Positions 22,073-35,178 are shown, numbered from the stretch's first letter. The stretch: 64,000 bases of DNA from Serripes groenlandicus (GCA_031761405.1 JASEVX010000099.1:62001-126000); one strand, 5' to 3'. The notes: a model not told the origin generated them from the letters alone. Made by a program: numbers and translations.

Positions 22073-22277
22073 CTGTGTATACAAACCCAGCATCTGTCAT
22101 GCGATCTGGCTCAATTGGCACATTTGTCGGCCAGCTCTTGAAAGAGTCAATTCTTTTCCCACTGTCTGCATATTGTGGAAACTTTGGTTTCTCTGTATTT
22201 ATTCCTAAACTTTCTGGTTTGGTTTGTTTTAGATGTTGCTTGTTTACTTCTAATGGATCTGAATCCTTTTCTGCCAT
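22073..22277 (-). CDS. IAP gene exon 1: start and BIR N-terminal half
   Basis: First coding exon of an inhibitor-of-apoptosis protein (BIR-UBA-RING, 387 residues over six exons; exon sum 1164 bp including stop). ATG at 22277 begins MAEKDSDPLEVNKQ; it lies 11 bp inside an exon whose acceptor TTTATTGTAG ends at 22289, so an upstream non-coding exon is implied. Residues 30-69 read KPKFPQYADSGKRIDSFKSW and DRMTDAGFVYTG, the first BIR helices; donor ACAG|GTAAAT follows. IAPs restrain caspases and signal through ubiquitin. Bivalves carry many such genes, so this is probably one member of a family. There is no signal peptide; the product should be cytosolic. Confidence 0.88.
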
Positions 22278-22747
22278 TGTTTGATTATCTACAATAAAGA
22301 GAATAAAAATGGTTTTAATGATATTGTTTCAAAATAATTATCTTCCTTTACCTGATACAAATGATTTCGGATGCCTCTGGCTGTAGCAAACAACTTCTGA
22401 AAACAAGATAGCGGGGAAAGTGTTCAACATGATCACGTTTTCCCTTTCCCATAATATTAAAAACGAACGCATTTTTTCATATATTAAATTGTATTTTTTA
22501 AAGCAAAACTCTATTAGATATGTTGGTGGTAAACAGTTTTAATGATTGACTATATCGTTGACTATATCGTCAATTACATTTCAGCCGCATCTAGCGATTT
22601 AGAGTAAAAAAACTAAAAACACAAGTTTCTTTGGATCTAATTTTAGATAAATAAAACAAAATGTGTTTATTTTCAGCCGGGACTATAATTCAGAAGAGAT
22701 TTTACCCTGTATGACAGTTTATGAACTTACGTCCTTCATTAGCAGAA

Positions 22748-22925
22748 GTAACCCTTTCCCACATACAGGTGAAGATAGATTATGAACATATTGTAACAAA
22801 ATGAGAAATTGCTCATAATGAGCCATGTTTTCAAATCTTTTCAATTATTATACTTTCATGTATTTTTCTGATTTTTACCTAGTTATTTTCACAGTTGTCT
22901 ACTGCAGATTGTTGTTGTTAAAAGT
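22748..22925. mobile_element. MITE copy of the CCCTTTCCC family
   Basis: Begins GTAACCCTTTCCCACATACA, with the central palindrome ATTGCTCATAATGAGC and the right block GTTGTCTACTGCAGATT. The right terminus is degraded. Partial family blocks also occur at 21700-21795 and 22370-22430. Confidence 0.6.
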
Positions 22926-22969
22926 AATCTATGAACTATCGTGAAATGTGTGTTCCAAATATTGGTATC

Positions 22970-23840
22970 AATTCCTAAATCAAACAATTTCGAAAAAAGA
23001 GCATCGTACCAAACTGAATCGAAAGCGCCTTTTAAAATCAAACCTGGCTACATACATATTGTTTTTGCTACTATATTGTGATAGATAGTTTCTTGGAGAT
23101 TTAAGTCTGGTCGTTTATTAGGATCCTTGTTGCTCCTCCCGATGCGTGTATCTATCGGAATTATATAACTCTGTCTCTAGCTATTAGGAGACATACTTTA
23201 AACGATTATTTTGTATTAAAAAGATAGTACAATGCCATTTCTACATGTTTCTCCCATTTATGACATGATCATTTGTAATCCAATCTTGTACGTGTGACTT
23301 TTAACGTTTCAATGCATTTAATGATTTGATAATTTCTTCCTTAGCATCAAAAGAGATACACGTTTCATCATATATCTGCATGCCTTAATTACTTTATTCC
23401 GAAGATCAATGCCTTTAAAGATTTAATAATTTCTTCCTTATCATCGAAAGAGACACATGTTTTATCATTTATATGCATACCTTACTTAATCCCGAATATC
23501 AATTTCAAATCTTGTTAAGATTTCAGTCTATCTGCATTGAAAGATGTTCTCGAAATATTTTGCGAATCCGTCCGGTTTTCCACTTTCAATGAAACGATGA
23601 CCGTTTCCAATGTTCTTCTAAATTTCACTACTTAGTTCCTAATTTACCAGCAAAGGTTGTTAGCTACGACCGCAGACTTATCTAGATAGGTCAAAAGCTT
23701 TTCTGTATACCTGTCTGATTAATTCCGTTGTAATATCCTAAAGGCAGCGTTTTTGTTTGTATTGCACATATGAAGGGTGTTTTCGGTTTCTTGTTTAGCC
23801 ATAACTCCCAACGTACTTTTAGGGTGTTTAGCAAGCGAAT
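22970..23840 (-). pseudogene. Non-LTR retrotransposon (LINE) fragment
   Basis: Near 23000-23060 the minus strand reads MYVA.FDFK, a frame break, then GAFDSVWYDALFSKLFDLGI. This is reverse-transcriptase block A (DFKKAFDSVW...LL..GI). Upstream (23250-23840) are pieces such as EEIIKSL typical of the EN-RT linker, with stops, and an internal duplication (23320-23390 versus 23410-23480). Part of the 5' region recurs at 31385-31570. Inactive. Confidence 0.6.
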
Positions 23841-24019
23841 GCTTTTCTTTTACAGTTGTGTTCCAAAAATATATTTGTTTTTTGTTACACTTGATCATTG
23901 ACTGCAGTTAAGTAATTAACTTAAAATGTTTAATCTTATAAAAAAAAAAGCTCATATGTGTTCTGGATTTTGCCGACATCGTTTAACCTGAAGTGATTGC
24001 CAAGTTCGTATTTGATGTA

Positions 24020-25818
24020 CAGTTATCTATAGTAATTGAGAACGGTAGGTGATCCAATTTCGTAAAGAAATCTAAACCCCAAAGCATATTATCCTCAATT
24101 TGGGCCGCATACACCCATTCATTGAATATTTGGTTACCAAAACTCAATGGGAATGCGCCCCACTATAAAGGCTGCAATATCCAAGTTTCGGCATGCTGTT
24201 AGTATCCGAACTGTTTTAACTGTTTTGGGCATAGGTTGCAATTGTCTATACACAGAGTATGATACGATGGTTACTTCTGCTGCTGAATCAACAACCGCGC
24301 GCAGTTGAACCCAACCCACAGACAATGGTATTCGGAGCATATTTCCTGATTTTAATTGGCATATATGTATTTCTTTTTTGTTAATAATGTGTGGCGAAAC
24401 AAGTTTTGGCTCATTGTAGTCATAATTGCCTGAACAACCATCTTCGCAGCCTTTTGAACTATCACCGGTTGCATTCAGGACTTTTCTCCCGACCTCTGAT
24501 CGTTGAAATTATCAGTGAAGGACACTGATCTTTCAGACCGTATCTTTTTAGGGCATTGCATCGCCATATGCCCCCTATCTCCACAATAGAAACAACTAAA
24601 ATTGTTGTCGCGTCTGGGAGATGACGGAGATCTGTCTAGGTGAACACTTATGAGAGAAATTAGGGTATCCATCTTCCTTTCAATGGAAGAGACTATCAAT
24701 ATTTCTCATACGGTCTTTTTGCCCAGAGATAGGTCCCGAGCACCACTGGAAGCCGGGCTTTGGGGTCTTGAATCCTTTCCCTGGTTATTCGATACATACT
24801 TTTAAATGGTTCTCTAAAAATTATAGCTAAACTATTGCCATTTAACGGCTGCCACAACTTCATCAAGGGCTGCCGGTTTGCCAGGTACGGCAATAACCCG
24901 ATATCCAACTGCCTTGTTGCTGCAGCCCTGGCAGAATTTAGTTACGGTCATTGACTCAAACTTATCCCGAGGAAGCTCTGGATAAGCTTTAGCCCCAAAA
25001 GTTAAATTATTTAGTACTTTTATTATGGTTCTGATGTGCTGTCGTGTGTTCAGCCATAAGGTTTTCAATCATTTCCATACGGCTAAAGCGGCTGGCAGGC
25101 CTATATTCCACCTCAGGATAATTTAGATATGGATGCCTTTCCAGTAATGATGCATAAAACTCACCCGCTTTTCCTTCTAACACCCACATCATAACCATTT
25201 CCTTGGATAAATACGTTTGCCACCCATGTCGTGTACAAAACGTTCTGTATCTCAGAATAAACTGATTGTAATCCGAAAAACCATCATAATTTAGATTTTC
25301 AGGGAAAATCAAATTTACATTATCAGGCTTATTTGATCATTGTTTAGCAAAATCTCAAAAGCCCGTCCATTTTGGTCCTGTCCTACAACCAGATTTTATA
25401 ATGTCCTAAGCAAAATGTCTTCGGTTCATTATGAAAGATTGGACTTTTTCTAAAATCTGCTTTTTGTGATGTAAAGTCTGATTTAATTTGTGTCGAAGCA
25501 CCTCCTGATTTTTTTCTTGGCCCCCCCTAATCCTAAATTTAAATGAGATGTATTATACTTTTCTTTGGTAGGAGGGGCATGGTTCTCCATTGGCAGAAAA
25601 TTGTGTCCCAACTCATACACAGATTTTCCTTCAATCAGCCGTTTTAACACAGACTTAGTGGCTGCTGATGCAACTGTTTTCAAGACCAAATTCTCATTCG
25701 GAGAATAATCCCAAGCGACCATTTCTTTTTCCACTTGACAATTTGGAATACTACGAATACTCTTCCTTGTCAACTGAAACTGGGCTTTAATATCTATTAT
25801 TCGAAAACCAGTAGCCAT
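24020..25818 (-). pseudogene. Ty3/gypsy gag-protease remnant
   Basis: Broken minus-strand ORFs in order: Gag N-terminal part (25818-25483), capsid-like region (FSDYNQFILRYRTFCTRHGW, 25312-25007, continuing to 24696), a CCHC zinc knuckle CFYCGDRGHMAMQC (about 24600-24560), then a retropepsin with VDSAAEVTIVS (about 24300) and NMLWGLDFFTKL (about 24090). The protease resembles that of the intact element at 54.6-63.5 kb in its VDSAAEVTIV motif and flap end, but the Gags differ. RT, RNase H and integrase are missing. Several frame breaks; no LTR pair was found. Confidence 0.75.
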
Positions 25819-25914
25819 GTTTAAACAACAATCACAGAGAAATAAATTAACTTACTATTATTGTTGCTTATCTTGTAGCAAATAATTCTGAGCATTAAGT
25901 GGAACGCACTTTCC

Positions 25915-26290
25915 AAAAAAATTGGGAGCTCACTAACCAATATGTTAATTTACCCAACACAAATGACACTATTTAAAATAACCACCTTAGCTTCCCCACA
26001 TTCAAAATTGAAAGTCAACCAACGAAATGGCGGTCACTTCTCGTGGCAAGTATTTAAGGATAACTGTAACGAGCTACCATAATAAATTGGGAGCACTTTA
26101 ACCAATATGTTCATTTACCCAACAACAAATGTCACTATTCAAAATAACCTCCTTAGCTTCCCCACATTCAAAATTGAAAGTCAACAAACAAAATGGCGGC
26201 CAATTCTCGTGGTAAGTATTTCAGGATAATAACTGGAACGAACTACTTAAATAAATTAGGAGCACTCTAACCAATATGTTAAACTACCGT
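25915..26290. repeat. ~167-bp tandem repeat (2.2 units)
   Basis: Units start TTGGGAGC at 25922 and 26087 and TTAGGAGC at 26256. Each has ACCAATATGTT and CTTAGCTTCCCCACATTCAA. It lies immediately upstream (in the minus sense) of the broken gag and may be leftover leader or LTR sequence. Confidence 0.75.
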
Positions 26291-26651
26291 TCAATACTGC
26301 AACTAACTACCGCCCGGCCTCAGCAATGTTCAGACACGAGGAAAAACACAAAAGTTTGTCCCTTCGTTGTCAAACAGAAACGCTTCAGTTCGAAAGGCAG
26401 ACAGAATTCGTAATATTAGCTCGCAGCGTTAATGAAGAGAACTGTGAAAGGTATCAACTTACTGTTGGTTGATGAATTCACTTGTTTTCAGCAGTATATA
26501 CAAATCAATGGCTCCGTTTTGGTTTATACAGCAGTAGCTGATATCAACGATATGGTAAAAACAAACTTTGAGTCTTAGAAAAGATTTCGTCCTTTTATAC
26601 CCATTACGTGACTGCTTACCAGACCATAACAAGATCCCCATTGGTTAATCC

Positions 26652-27547
26652 AAGCTAGTTTTGGTGATTTCTGCGTGTGCTAATTATAGATGCGGGATTA
26701 CTTCACAAGGTATTCTTCCATGAAACCAAAATGCGACAAGTACTTCAGGGTATCACATTTCAATATCCTTTCCTTTCCACGACATTTCGAAGATTTCATT
26801 TTGATTCCTTTTCATTTCAATGCGATAGTGCACATAATGTAAACTGCATCTTTATCTTGTTTGTCTTATCTAACAGTTTCACGTCATAATTTTGTCATGG
26901 TCTTCTTTGCAGACATCATGCTGTCTCTCGCTTTTTAATGTGTCTGAGCAATTACATGCACAAACTCCCCAGGACTTATTTCAACCGTTTCTTTCCCAAG
27001 GGGTAAGAAAATACAAGATCCGCTAGTTGATTTGTCTCCCTGCATTATTCTATTTAGTTAAGCCTGTTTGAAAGCTGCGACACATAGTTATCCTATGGAA
27101 AGCTAGTTTTGGTGATTTCTGCGTGTGCTAATTATAGATGCGGGATTACTTCACAAGGTATTCTTCCATGAAACCAAAATGCGACAAGTACTTCAGGGTA
27201 TCACATTTCAATACCCTTTCCTTTCCACGACATTTCGAAGATTTCATTTTGATTCCTTTTCATTTCAATGCGATAGTGCACATAATGTAAACTGCATCTT
27301 TATCTTGTTTGTCTTATCTAACAGTTTCACGTCATAATTTTGTCATGGTCTTCTTTGCAGACATCATGCTGTCTCTCGCTTTTTAATGTGTCTGAGCAAT
27401 TACATGCACAAACTCCCCAGGACTTATTTCAACCGTTTCTTTCCCAAGGGGTAAGAAAATACAAGATCTGCTATTTGATTTGTCTCCCTGCATTATTCTA
27501 TTTAGTTAAGCCTGTTTGAAAGCTGCGACACATAGTTATCCTATGGA
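26652..27547. repeat. 448-bp near-perfect tandem duplication
   Basis: Units 26652-27099 and 27100-27547 both begin AAGCTAGTTTTGGTGATTTC. By eye only a handful of bases differ (for example AATATCC versus AATACCC). The two identical 70-codon ORFs inside have no recognisable domain. Recent duplication or an assembly artefact. Confidence 0.9.
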
Positions 27548-28880
27548 AAGTCACAACCCAAGGTGTCCTACCTGGAAGAAAGATTGCTCATCTTTGACCT
27601 ATAAATATAGTATTTTCAGGTTTCCAATAATCTAGGAAAAACCCATTTGTGTTTATTTATATCTATTAAGATCTATATTTAGATCCTTGTAATTTCATGA
27701 CCATAATTTATATAAAACAGTATTACAAAGGTATGCTATAGTTGCAAATCCCAGAACTAAATATATTAGAGTCTGGTTATACATCTTTGCCAGACCATTG
27801 AAACTGGCTTTCAAATTGTCGATCTTTATATGATAGTCTTTGTGTATCTGTAGTGGGTATTCAAATTTCGACAATAATCCATAACCGTTATATATGCTGT
27901 CATTTCTACATTTTCTGAAATAAGTGGTATGCAGTCCTTTATTTATTGACTTGATCAACATTCATAAACCCATGTTCATTTCCCTGTCGAGTCTTGGTAG
28001 AAGCCTAAATAAGTCCGACTGGGTCCGTCCCATTGGAGCTTTAGCGAGGCAATTTGTCATAGGAATCTTGGCATATCTATTGATTCTTATTTCTATTAGA
28101 TAAACCACATGTTGCCACATTTCTTCCCATTTGCCGAAACAAAAAGATTTACCAACCACTTATCAAATTTGTTAATTCCAACTCGGTCCATGTTTTGTTA
28201 AAAGATCGACAGAAAGATAAAAAGAATAAAAAAACAAAACAAAATAAATCAGATTTTTCTTACGTCTGTGCAAATATCTTTAGTTGTCTATAAATACCAG
28301 TGTTGAGATTTGTAATAAATAACGGAACTGGAAATACAACTGAATATTGCGGCAGTTAATTTAATTTGGATATTTTTGATGACGTGAGGGTTTTTTTCTA
28401 ATAGGTAAAAGTTGACCAAATTCATATAATACTTGAAGTCGGAGTATTCGAGTTTTGGCCAGGGTCTTAAGTAGAAATACTGATTTTTTTCGGATTAAGG
28501 TTCTTTTTAAAGATTATATATGTAAACATTAGATGTAAAGCATGAGATTGAATTTTACCTTCTGACCCTTCATTAAGACAAATGTACCATTTTTCAGTTG
28601 GAGAGAATGCGAAAAGGAGCTGAAACGTGCTTTTTCCGAAAGCATCCTCCCACATCATACCGGTTTATGTCCCAAAGTGATTTTTCGCGTTAAGGGTAAA
28701 CATGTAAGCCGGTTGTAAGTGTTAATAATTGCCCAAATCCAAACTAAACACAGTGATTTTCTAATAATTATGACTCCGTTTGTTGTATCAAATTAGGTTT
28801 TATCATTTCAGTGAGTCCTTGCCAACTGTATTGAAAGCAACAGAGAAAGACAGATAGTTTAGTTGAAGACACCCATCCAT
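27548..28880. other. Unassigned region
   Basis: Minus ORFs of 60-90 codons (27695-27961, 27962-28159, 28467-28658) are adjacent but show no domain I recognise. The block GATCCTTGTAATTTCATGAC at 27681 recurs in diverged form near 29320, so at least part is repetitive. Confidence 0.35.
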
Positions 28881-29340
28881 ATTTGTATTGTCACCTTATT
28901 GAATATGTGAAAATGATATAAATTAAATGGAATAGTTCATTTGAACATTTCTGGTATTGACCGTGTCTGATAGTAAAAATAGAGTATGTTGAAAACCAGT
29001 TATGGCATAGCCCGAGGGTGTGCACCAGGACAGGAACCATCTTCCAGGGGTAATTTCTTTCTCGCATATGATATGAACTTCCGTTTTTTGATTATTTTAT
29101 AGCTGAGAAGTTACTGTTTTAAATGATATAGCATGCCTTCCTGTAATAATTGAAGAAAGTTTGACAATTGAGGGTTGACACTTGTTGATTTACATGGAAA
29201 TAATAATGGGATTGTATTGCTTTTCTTTGACCTGAAGCATTTGCATGTTTCAAAAAGATCTATAAATAATCAAATGAAACCAATATGTATTTAAATTTAT
29301 AAAGTTCTATATTTAGATCCTTGTAATGTTATGACGATAC
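28880..29340. repeat. Old dispersed repeat (partner at 33240-33550)
   Basis: Shares TTGAATATGTGA.AATGA, AGCCCGAG.GTGT and GTTGATTT..ATG.AAATAA with 33240-33550 in the same order. Family unknown. Confidence 0.5.
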
Positions 29341-31384
29341 TAGATCTAAAACTGTATTAAAAATGTATGTTATAGTTGCCATTTTTGTGGCGATTGGTTT
29401 GACAATCGCCACAATGCTAACAGAAACAACAACAACGAAAAATATTTACATAGTCGGTTTTGAACAATCAGTTGATATTTTTTTTCCTTACTGCAAACTA
29501 ATTTACTCACATCCGTTATAGTTCCATCATTGATATGCAGAGACGTGATTAATAATAATTATGTCAGTGCTACTTTGGTACCAGATTGTTACTAATATTT
29601 GAGTTTTATCGAGACATTATCTACATAGAGTTAAAATATGTAAATATTATCTTCGTCATGATTTGGCAGATAATAAATATCATTGCGCGTTCTGCCTAAA
29701 TAACGGCAACTCTGATGATACTCAAATCTGGAAATTCCAAAAGGTTCTATAAATAGCTCGCGAGACCAAAAACCAGAAGAGCTTGTAAATCTCAATATTA
29801 TAAACGCTTTATTTTGTAGTTGTTTAAATATATGAAAGCGTCTAGATGATAAGGCTGGTTTACAAAGGTTTAAAGGACACACGATGTCAGTGTGTACACA
29901 CGTTATGTATACACGTCTGCACGTTCTAGAGTCAACTAGCAATCAATGCTGACAGTGTAGCCTAATTTAGTTTGGAGATCGAGCATTATAATATATGCCT
30001 ATATTTTCATAAACTGAACAGTTTGGCAAATAGTGAAATTGTGCTTTTGGAGCATGTTTTGTGTTTGTTTTGCACTCACATTATTCGAAGCAGTTTAACA
30101 ACCTCAGAGACATATAAATACACTGTGTTTATATGTCTCTGACAACCCTCAATCATGCAATGTGAAGGGACTAAATTGAACAGACTTTTTTAATATCGGA
30201 CATCATTGAAACAAACACCAAACTAATGGATACTGTTTTCTCTCCTTTCTTGATAATTTAGTCATTTCTAAAGTGTAAAATATATTTTATCTTAATATGG
30301 CCTAACGACCTGGTGATAAACATGTGATTACCCGAACAATTTACATTACAAATAGCCATTCTAATGAGCTAAAACGGTAGTCTATCGAATACCAACTAGA
30401 TTTTTCATAACTTTGGAATGGCCTAATTTTGAACACATCATGACCAATTTCAGAACGTAACTAAATAATCACCAAGACAACATTCTGGCAAACTAACATT
30501 ATTCTACTGTCAAAAGATGCAGGGTTGATACATTCTCAAATATACCCGCACCAGAGTCATCGCAAGCCCTACACCGATATACTGCTTGTTACTTTGCAGG
30601 ATTTCCCATACGATCGCCACTACAGTGCCATTGGCGCTTTGATTTACTTGCAGTCTGAACAACAAATAATTAAAGAATCTCAGCTTCTGCATACACTAGC
30701 TGTTTAAAGTTTAAAGCAAAATGGGTAATATGAGAAGCCCATATTACAACCCATAACGAGTGTGCAGAAGAATGCTCAAGATAAAACAAATCTCGATAAC
30801 AATGTTTTTTATTTCTTATAACCCATATGTCCGGTACAGAATAGTGGTTACTATATTTCTGATTTGAGACAGGTACATTCATGTATTGTAGACTTTGATA
30901 TTGTTCCCTTTTCCATATGCAAAATTATCTGTCGATAGTGCACACATTGATATTGCACAAAGACGCTTTTCATGTTTTGCTAAGGACGGGAATATTTCCA
31001 AACAGTAACGTTAAAAAGCGCTCCCATCCATCCATTTTATGAATTATAAAGACCAGCTTTCAATGTTTAAATCTTAAGTAGATTAACATGCATGATCACA
31101 CGCGGTGAAAAATCGAAAGGCATACAAATCCAACAACCTCGTATATTTATAGCGCTAGCTGTGTGTACAGTAATAATGTGACATGAGGATGAAGACAACG
31201 CTATTTGTAGATTTGCTTCACATATTGACATATCCTATAAATATATATATATATGAGATGCTTATGATGTTACCTGAGTAGGGTTTTATAATACACAAAA
31301 CAACATTAAGTGGGTCTTCTAGGATGAATAAGCAGATTGTTCTTTAACAGACAGGTCTTCTGATTATATCATCATTCTCCGAGA
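29341..31384. other. No gene recognised
   Basis: AT-rich. ORFs at 29631-29942 and 30510-30707 lack recognisable domains. GATAGTGCACACATTGATATTG followed by TGCTAAGGACGGGA near 30930-30990 resembles 10855-10915, a second copy of the sequence just before the Crypton pseudogene. Confidence 0.4.
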
Positions 31385-31570
31385 TGATACTTTTTCAGGC
31401 ATAGGTTGTTATCTATGCCCGCAGATTAGATTTGTCAAATTGTTTTGAATAATTGCCTGATTAATTACGTTAAACTATTCTTATGGCACCATTATATTGG
31501 TTGTATTGCACATTTGAAGGATGTTCGTGGTTTTCTAGGTTGACAAGTATTTCCTAACGCACAACTAGAG
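31385..31570 (-). repeat. Second copy of the LINE 5' fragment
   Basis: Parallels 23650-23840: GGTTGTTA.CTA.G.CCGCAGA, then CTGATTAATT.CGTT, TGTATTGCACAT.TGAAGG and AG.GTGTTTAGCAA in the same order. No open frame. Confidence 0.5.
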
Positions 31571-33239
31571 TGTTTAGCAATTAGTAAATGTTATTATTTC
31601 CATGAAGCTCCTGGAAATATATTTTTGAAGGTCTTGGTAAGCACTATCCAAGTGCTCAGAGCTAACGTTTGAATCATTAAGTTTGTTTTCTATGTCTGTG
31701 TGGGTATGAATGAAAGAATGTATGAGTTCCAGAATTGCTGTTCTTCATTGGGTATGTTTTTTAAGATAACCACCTGATAATTTCAACTTGTGGAGATATA
31801 ATGAAAAAAAACAAAATACCATTCGAATCAATATGAGTTAATGATGACATCGCCACAGAGATTAAACAGTAATAGTAACATCAACATTATAATAGTTTTA
31901 GCATATGCATGAAAATAAAATATATAAACATTTTAAACAATCCAATCATATATCCATATTTTACGCAAAATACTGGCAGCTTTAAAATATCTCACCATAT
32001 GGTGTCATGTATGCAATTCACTTTGAAATATCAAGAGCGCAAAGCATATGATAAACATAACTCTAAAACAATGCAAAACACATATTATTCATTCTCAGAG
32101 CTGCATCTGTAAACATTAAAGCTAGTTGAAATTGAACACACACTTCGGATTTAATGTTTATTTCTCTGACACGTATAGCTATGTGAATGGAAGGGTTCGG
32201 GAGATATCATTTAAAATATGAACATGAAAGTTGCGATCAGCGAAACAAATAGAATAGGGTACTCCTAACCCTAATTAAACCTTCTCATCACACGGTCACT
32301 CAATTTAAACTGAGAGACATTGCCGAATACATCTTAATGGTCTTTGGCGTATCACGAAGGAGATGTTTTCAAATTGGGGTACAATAACTATTTCTTGTTC
32401 CAAAGTTCGAAAATATCTTCTTCGATATATTGCCTTTTGACTAGCATCGGTCACTTATCTATTTAAAAGAATACCAGCCTCTGATTCACTCAACAAGTCT
32501 GCAATGCAATGAAATTAAATCAAAACCTATAAAAAAAATTATTCCGTTTTAGGTGGATAGAGGTAAAGAGTAATGACTCCTGTAACAGAAAATCTTCAGG
32601 ATACGAAAAATGTCTTTCCGGTTAAGCCTACGCGGCATGATTATGCTAATCTGGGTCGATACTTTACGCAGAGTCCAAAATGTTGGTTTTCTCGCGGGAC
32701 GGCTCATTTATCTATAATTCAGAGATGAACAAACAGATTAAACAAGAATTATTTTACAATGACCGGAATGGATCCGAACGCAAGTCCAGATGTCTGCAGT
32801 TGTCTACATAAACCAGTACTGAGAAATGGTATCAATTACACAGCCGTAATACAAATGAAAATTCCTGATGTAAATTTGTTCGACTCTTATCACGGATGTT
32901 GATTAGAAGTTGTTGATGTTGTTGTTTGACTGATAAAAAAAAGAGAATAAAAATGGAGCATCATGTCCGCACATGAAACAAAATGGCGACTAATCCAAAG
33001 TTACGTTAATGCATAACATTTGTACCAGTAATCAAAAGTCCACCGACAAAGCCAATTTCGTTAAACTGAATATTGCATAGGAAAATAAGACTTACGTTTG
33101 GGTTTCACAATTCAACCAACGATATGTATCTTGTCATTCTGTGATGACCGTGTAGGATTTGAATGATTTATAGGTCAAAGTATACAAAATTCATGCATGG
33201 ATCTACAGCCAAAAAGCACCTAAAACCCCTATATTTTCC
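31571..33239. other. No gene; contains dispersed repeat copy 2 (32583-32720)
   Basis: Apart from 32583-32720, the counterpart of 2525-2670, nothing interpretable is visible. The ORF at 31909-32112 is low in complexity. Confidence 0.4.
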
Positions 33240-33550
33240 TAGAAATTAGTTTATACCTTCACTCGACTGCATTGAATATGTGACAATGAAAATAAATTCA
33301 TTGAAATTGTTAAATTTGATAAATGTTTGGTATCTTGGTGTCCCAGCCCGAGTGTGTAACAACTGACGGGAGTGATGTCTTTCTTGCATAATAAATGAAC
33401 CCCAACTTGTTATAGCTGAGTGGTAACTATTCCCATACCATATGGTGTCCTACCTGTAAACATTGGAACAGAATTGACTGTTAAAGGATTGAAAATTGTT
33501 GATTTTGCATGAAAATAAATAAGGAATTTAATTGCTTAGCTTTAACTTAA
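33240..33550. repeat. Old dispersed repeat (partner at 28880-29340)
   Basis: Diverged counterpart of 28880-29340, with ordered shared blocks listed there. Confidence 0.5.
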
Positions 33551-33795
33551 AGAGTACCAAGAGTCAAAAAATAAAATTTGACTATCAAAAATATAATGCT
33601 AAAATAATAACGTAAGAACAAAAAAAAAATAAAAAATAAGAAATGTTTTTAAGTATGAAAAAAAAGAATTATGTAGTAAGATTACGCTTTCACGGAAATT
33701 GCCGAGTGCAAAACATGTACTGACTTCCGGTTTACCGTGATGACGTATTAATGAGGAAAGGTTTCAATTTCAATAATGGCGGGTTAGTCACATTA

Positions 33796-33995
33796 CGAAG
33801 CTTAAGATGAAGAATTATACTGTTCGTCGTCTTCTTTCGAAGAAAACAGCAATGAGTCAGCTATTTACAGTGAAACAGATGACCTAGGCAACGGTCAAGT
33901 ACCTTTAGGGATGACCATACCATTTTGAGTCAGTAAAACGATCTGAAATGAGCAGCGAGTCTAAAGACGAAGCAGGATGTGAAATTGTTCGTGAT
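33796..33995 (+). pseudogene. Broken exon resembling P2X7-like intracellular-domain proteins
   Basis: One frame reads DEELYCSSSSFEENSNESAI and YSETDDLGNGQVPLGMT; after a one-base break a second frame continues YHFESVKRSEMSSESKDEAG. An acidic, serine-rich N-terminus leading to PY.FEP is typical of the many invertebrate genes annotated P2X purinoceptor 7-like. There is an in-frame stop just before the segment and the frame break within it, so this copy looks dead. The match is by remembered pattern only. Confidence 0.35.
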
Positions 33996-34602
33996 GAATG
34001 GTTCGTGCTATTTTCAGCTTATATGTATTGATAACATGCGAGAATAAATGAATTTTTGTAAAAGGCTATTTAAGAAGCATTTAAACTTTAATTATTTATA
34101 TCTATAACTACTTTTAGTTTGATTTCTGTTCGTTTTGACATGGATTTTTGTTTCTACTCCATTTGACTTTTTATAAAAAATCCACATAGTCCCTGATTGA
34201 ACCATGTAGGAAGACTCTGAAAGTGTTTGTTTTATGTCCGATTTTATTTACATTGAAGCATGATACAGTTTGATGACTTTCTGACAAATAGAAATTGTTC
34301 AAGGGTAAATTATACTGTGTAAAAGTTTATTTCTTCTTTAACTTGAGTATTGTCACAACACTTAGCAAGAAAAATAAATGTCTGGCTATTTTGCACAATT
34401 AAAAAGATATACATACTAAGGATGCCTTTTGTATCCCTTGCACACTGACAGGTAGGGATCACCTCTTGTGGTGACATAACTACATGTCTGTTACATTATC
34501 ATATAGTAACATAAACCAGGTTATATTATCATTTAGTAAATTACAGCAGGTTATATTTTAGAATTCTATAATTCATAAGTGTTAGCGTTATAGAATAGAT
34601 TC
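33996..34602. other. No gene recognised
   Basis: AT-rich, with a short internal duplication (ACCAGGTTATATTATCATTTAG / CAGCAGGTTATATTTTAG). No coding signal. Confidence 0.4.
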
Positions 34603-34715
34603 AAAACATTGGTTAATGACAAATTGCTCATTATGACCAATTTCTCCGTTTGACATTATGTTTTGTTTTCAAATGTCAGCTGTTGAATACAAGATTGTCA
34701 GAAGGAAAGGGTTAA
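34603..34715. mobile_element. Half MITE of the CCCTTTCCC family
   Basis: Carries AATTGCTCATTATGACCAAT, TTTTCAAATGTCAGCTGTTG and GGAAAGGGTTAA at the right end. Confidence 0.55.
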
Positions 34716-35154
34716 ATGAATTGTATATGGAACAGAAAGGCCTAAAGACTTACACAGTTCCTGCCAATAATTAAAAATAGATGAAAACGTGCCTTATTCA
34801 TTTTAATCAAACAGGTTTTCTCAAAATAACTGACCAGTACTGTGCAAGTGTCATAACACACAATTCTAATTTGCGCCCGTAAATAATTAATTGTATTGCC
34901 CTAATTAACTGATTTCTTTCGGCAGTGTAACAAGATCAAACAATAAAATTCGTCAGACTTAGTTGCGTCAACATGCGTCTGCATTTGTGAAAGGGTATCT
35001 ATTATTAAACAACTTGACACCGGAAATATCTCACAGCTCCTAGTAGAAGTGACTTTGCACGTGTGCGTTAAACCTTTTCTTCCACTCAACGAATTTGCTA
35101 GTCTGGAGTTCCTTCCCCTTATTACTATGTAAAGGGTCAGGCACAAACCAAATA

Positions 35155-35178
35155 ATGGCGGACGTGATGGAATATCAG
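35155..35178 (+). CDS. Possible first coding exon (8 codons)
   Basis: AATAATGGCGGACGTGATGG gives M-A-D-V-M-E-Y-Q and runs straight into CAG|GTAATA, a good donor. ATGGCGGA is a common start context in animals. I could not find the next exon: the Ngaro-like element occupies the sequence from 35439 on. It may belong to a gene whose next exon lies beyond that element, or be chance. Confidence 0.25.

Noticed and set aside
24134..25818. A second intact Ty3 element
   Set aside because: Only broken gag and protease remain; no RT or integrase and no LTR pair were found.
26677..27337. Two identical 70-codon ORFs (MLIIDAGLLHK...)
   Set aside because: Identical only because of the 448-bp duplication; no domain or splice support.
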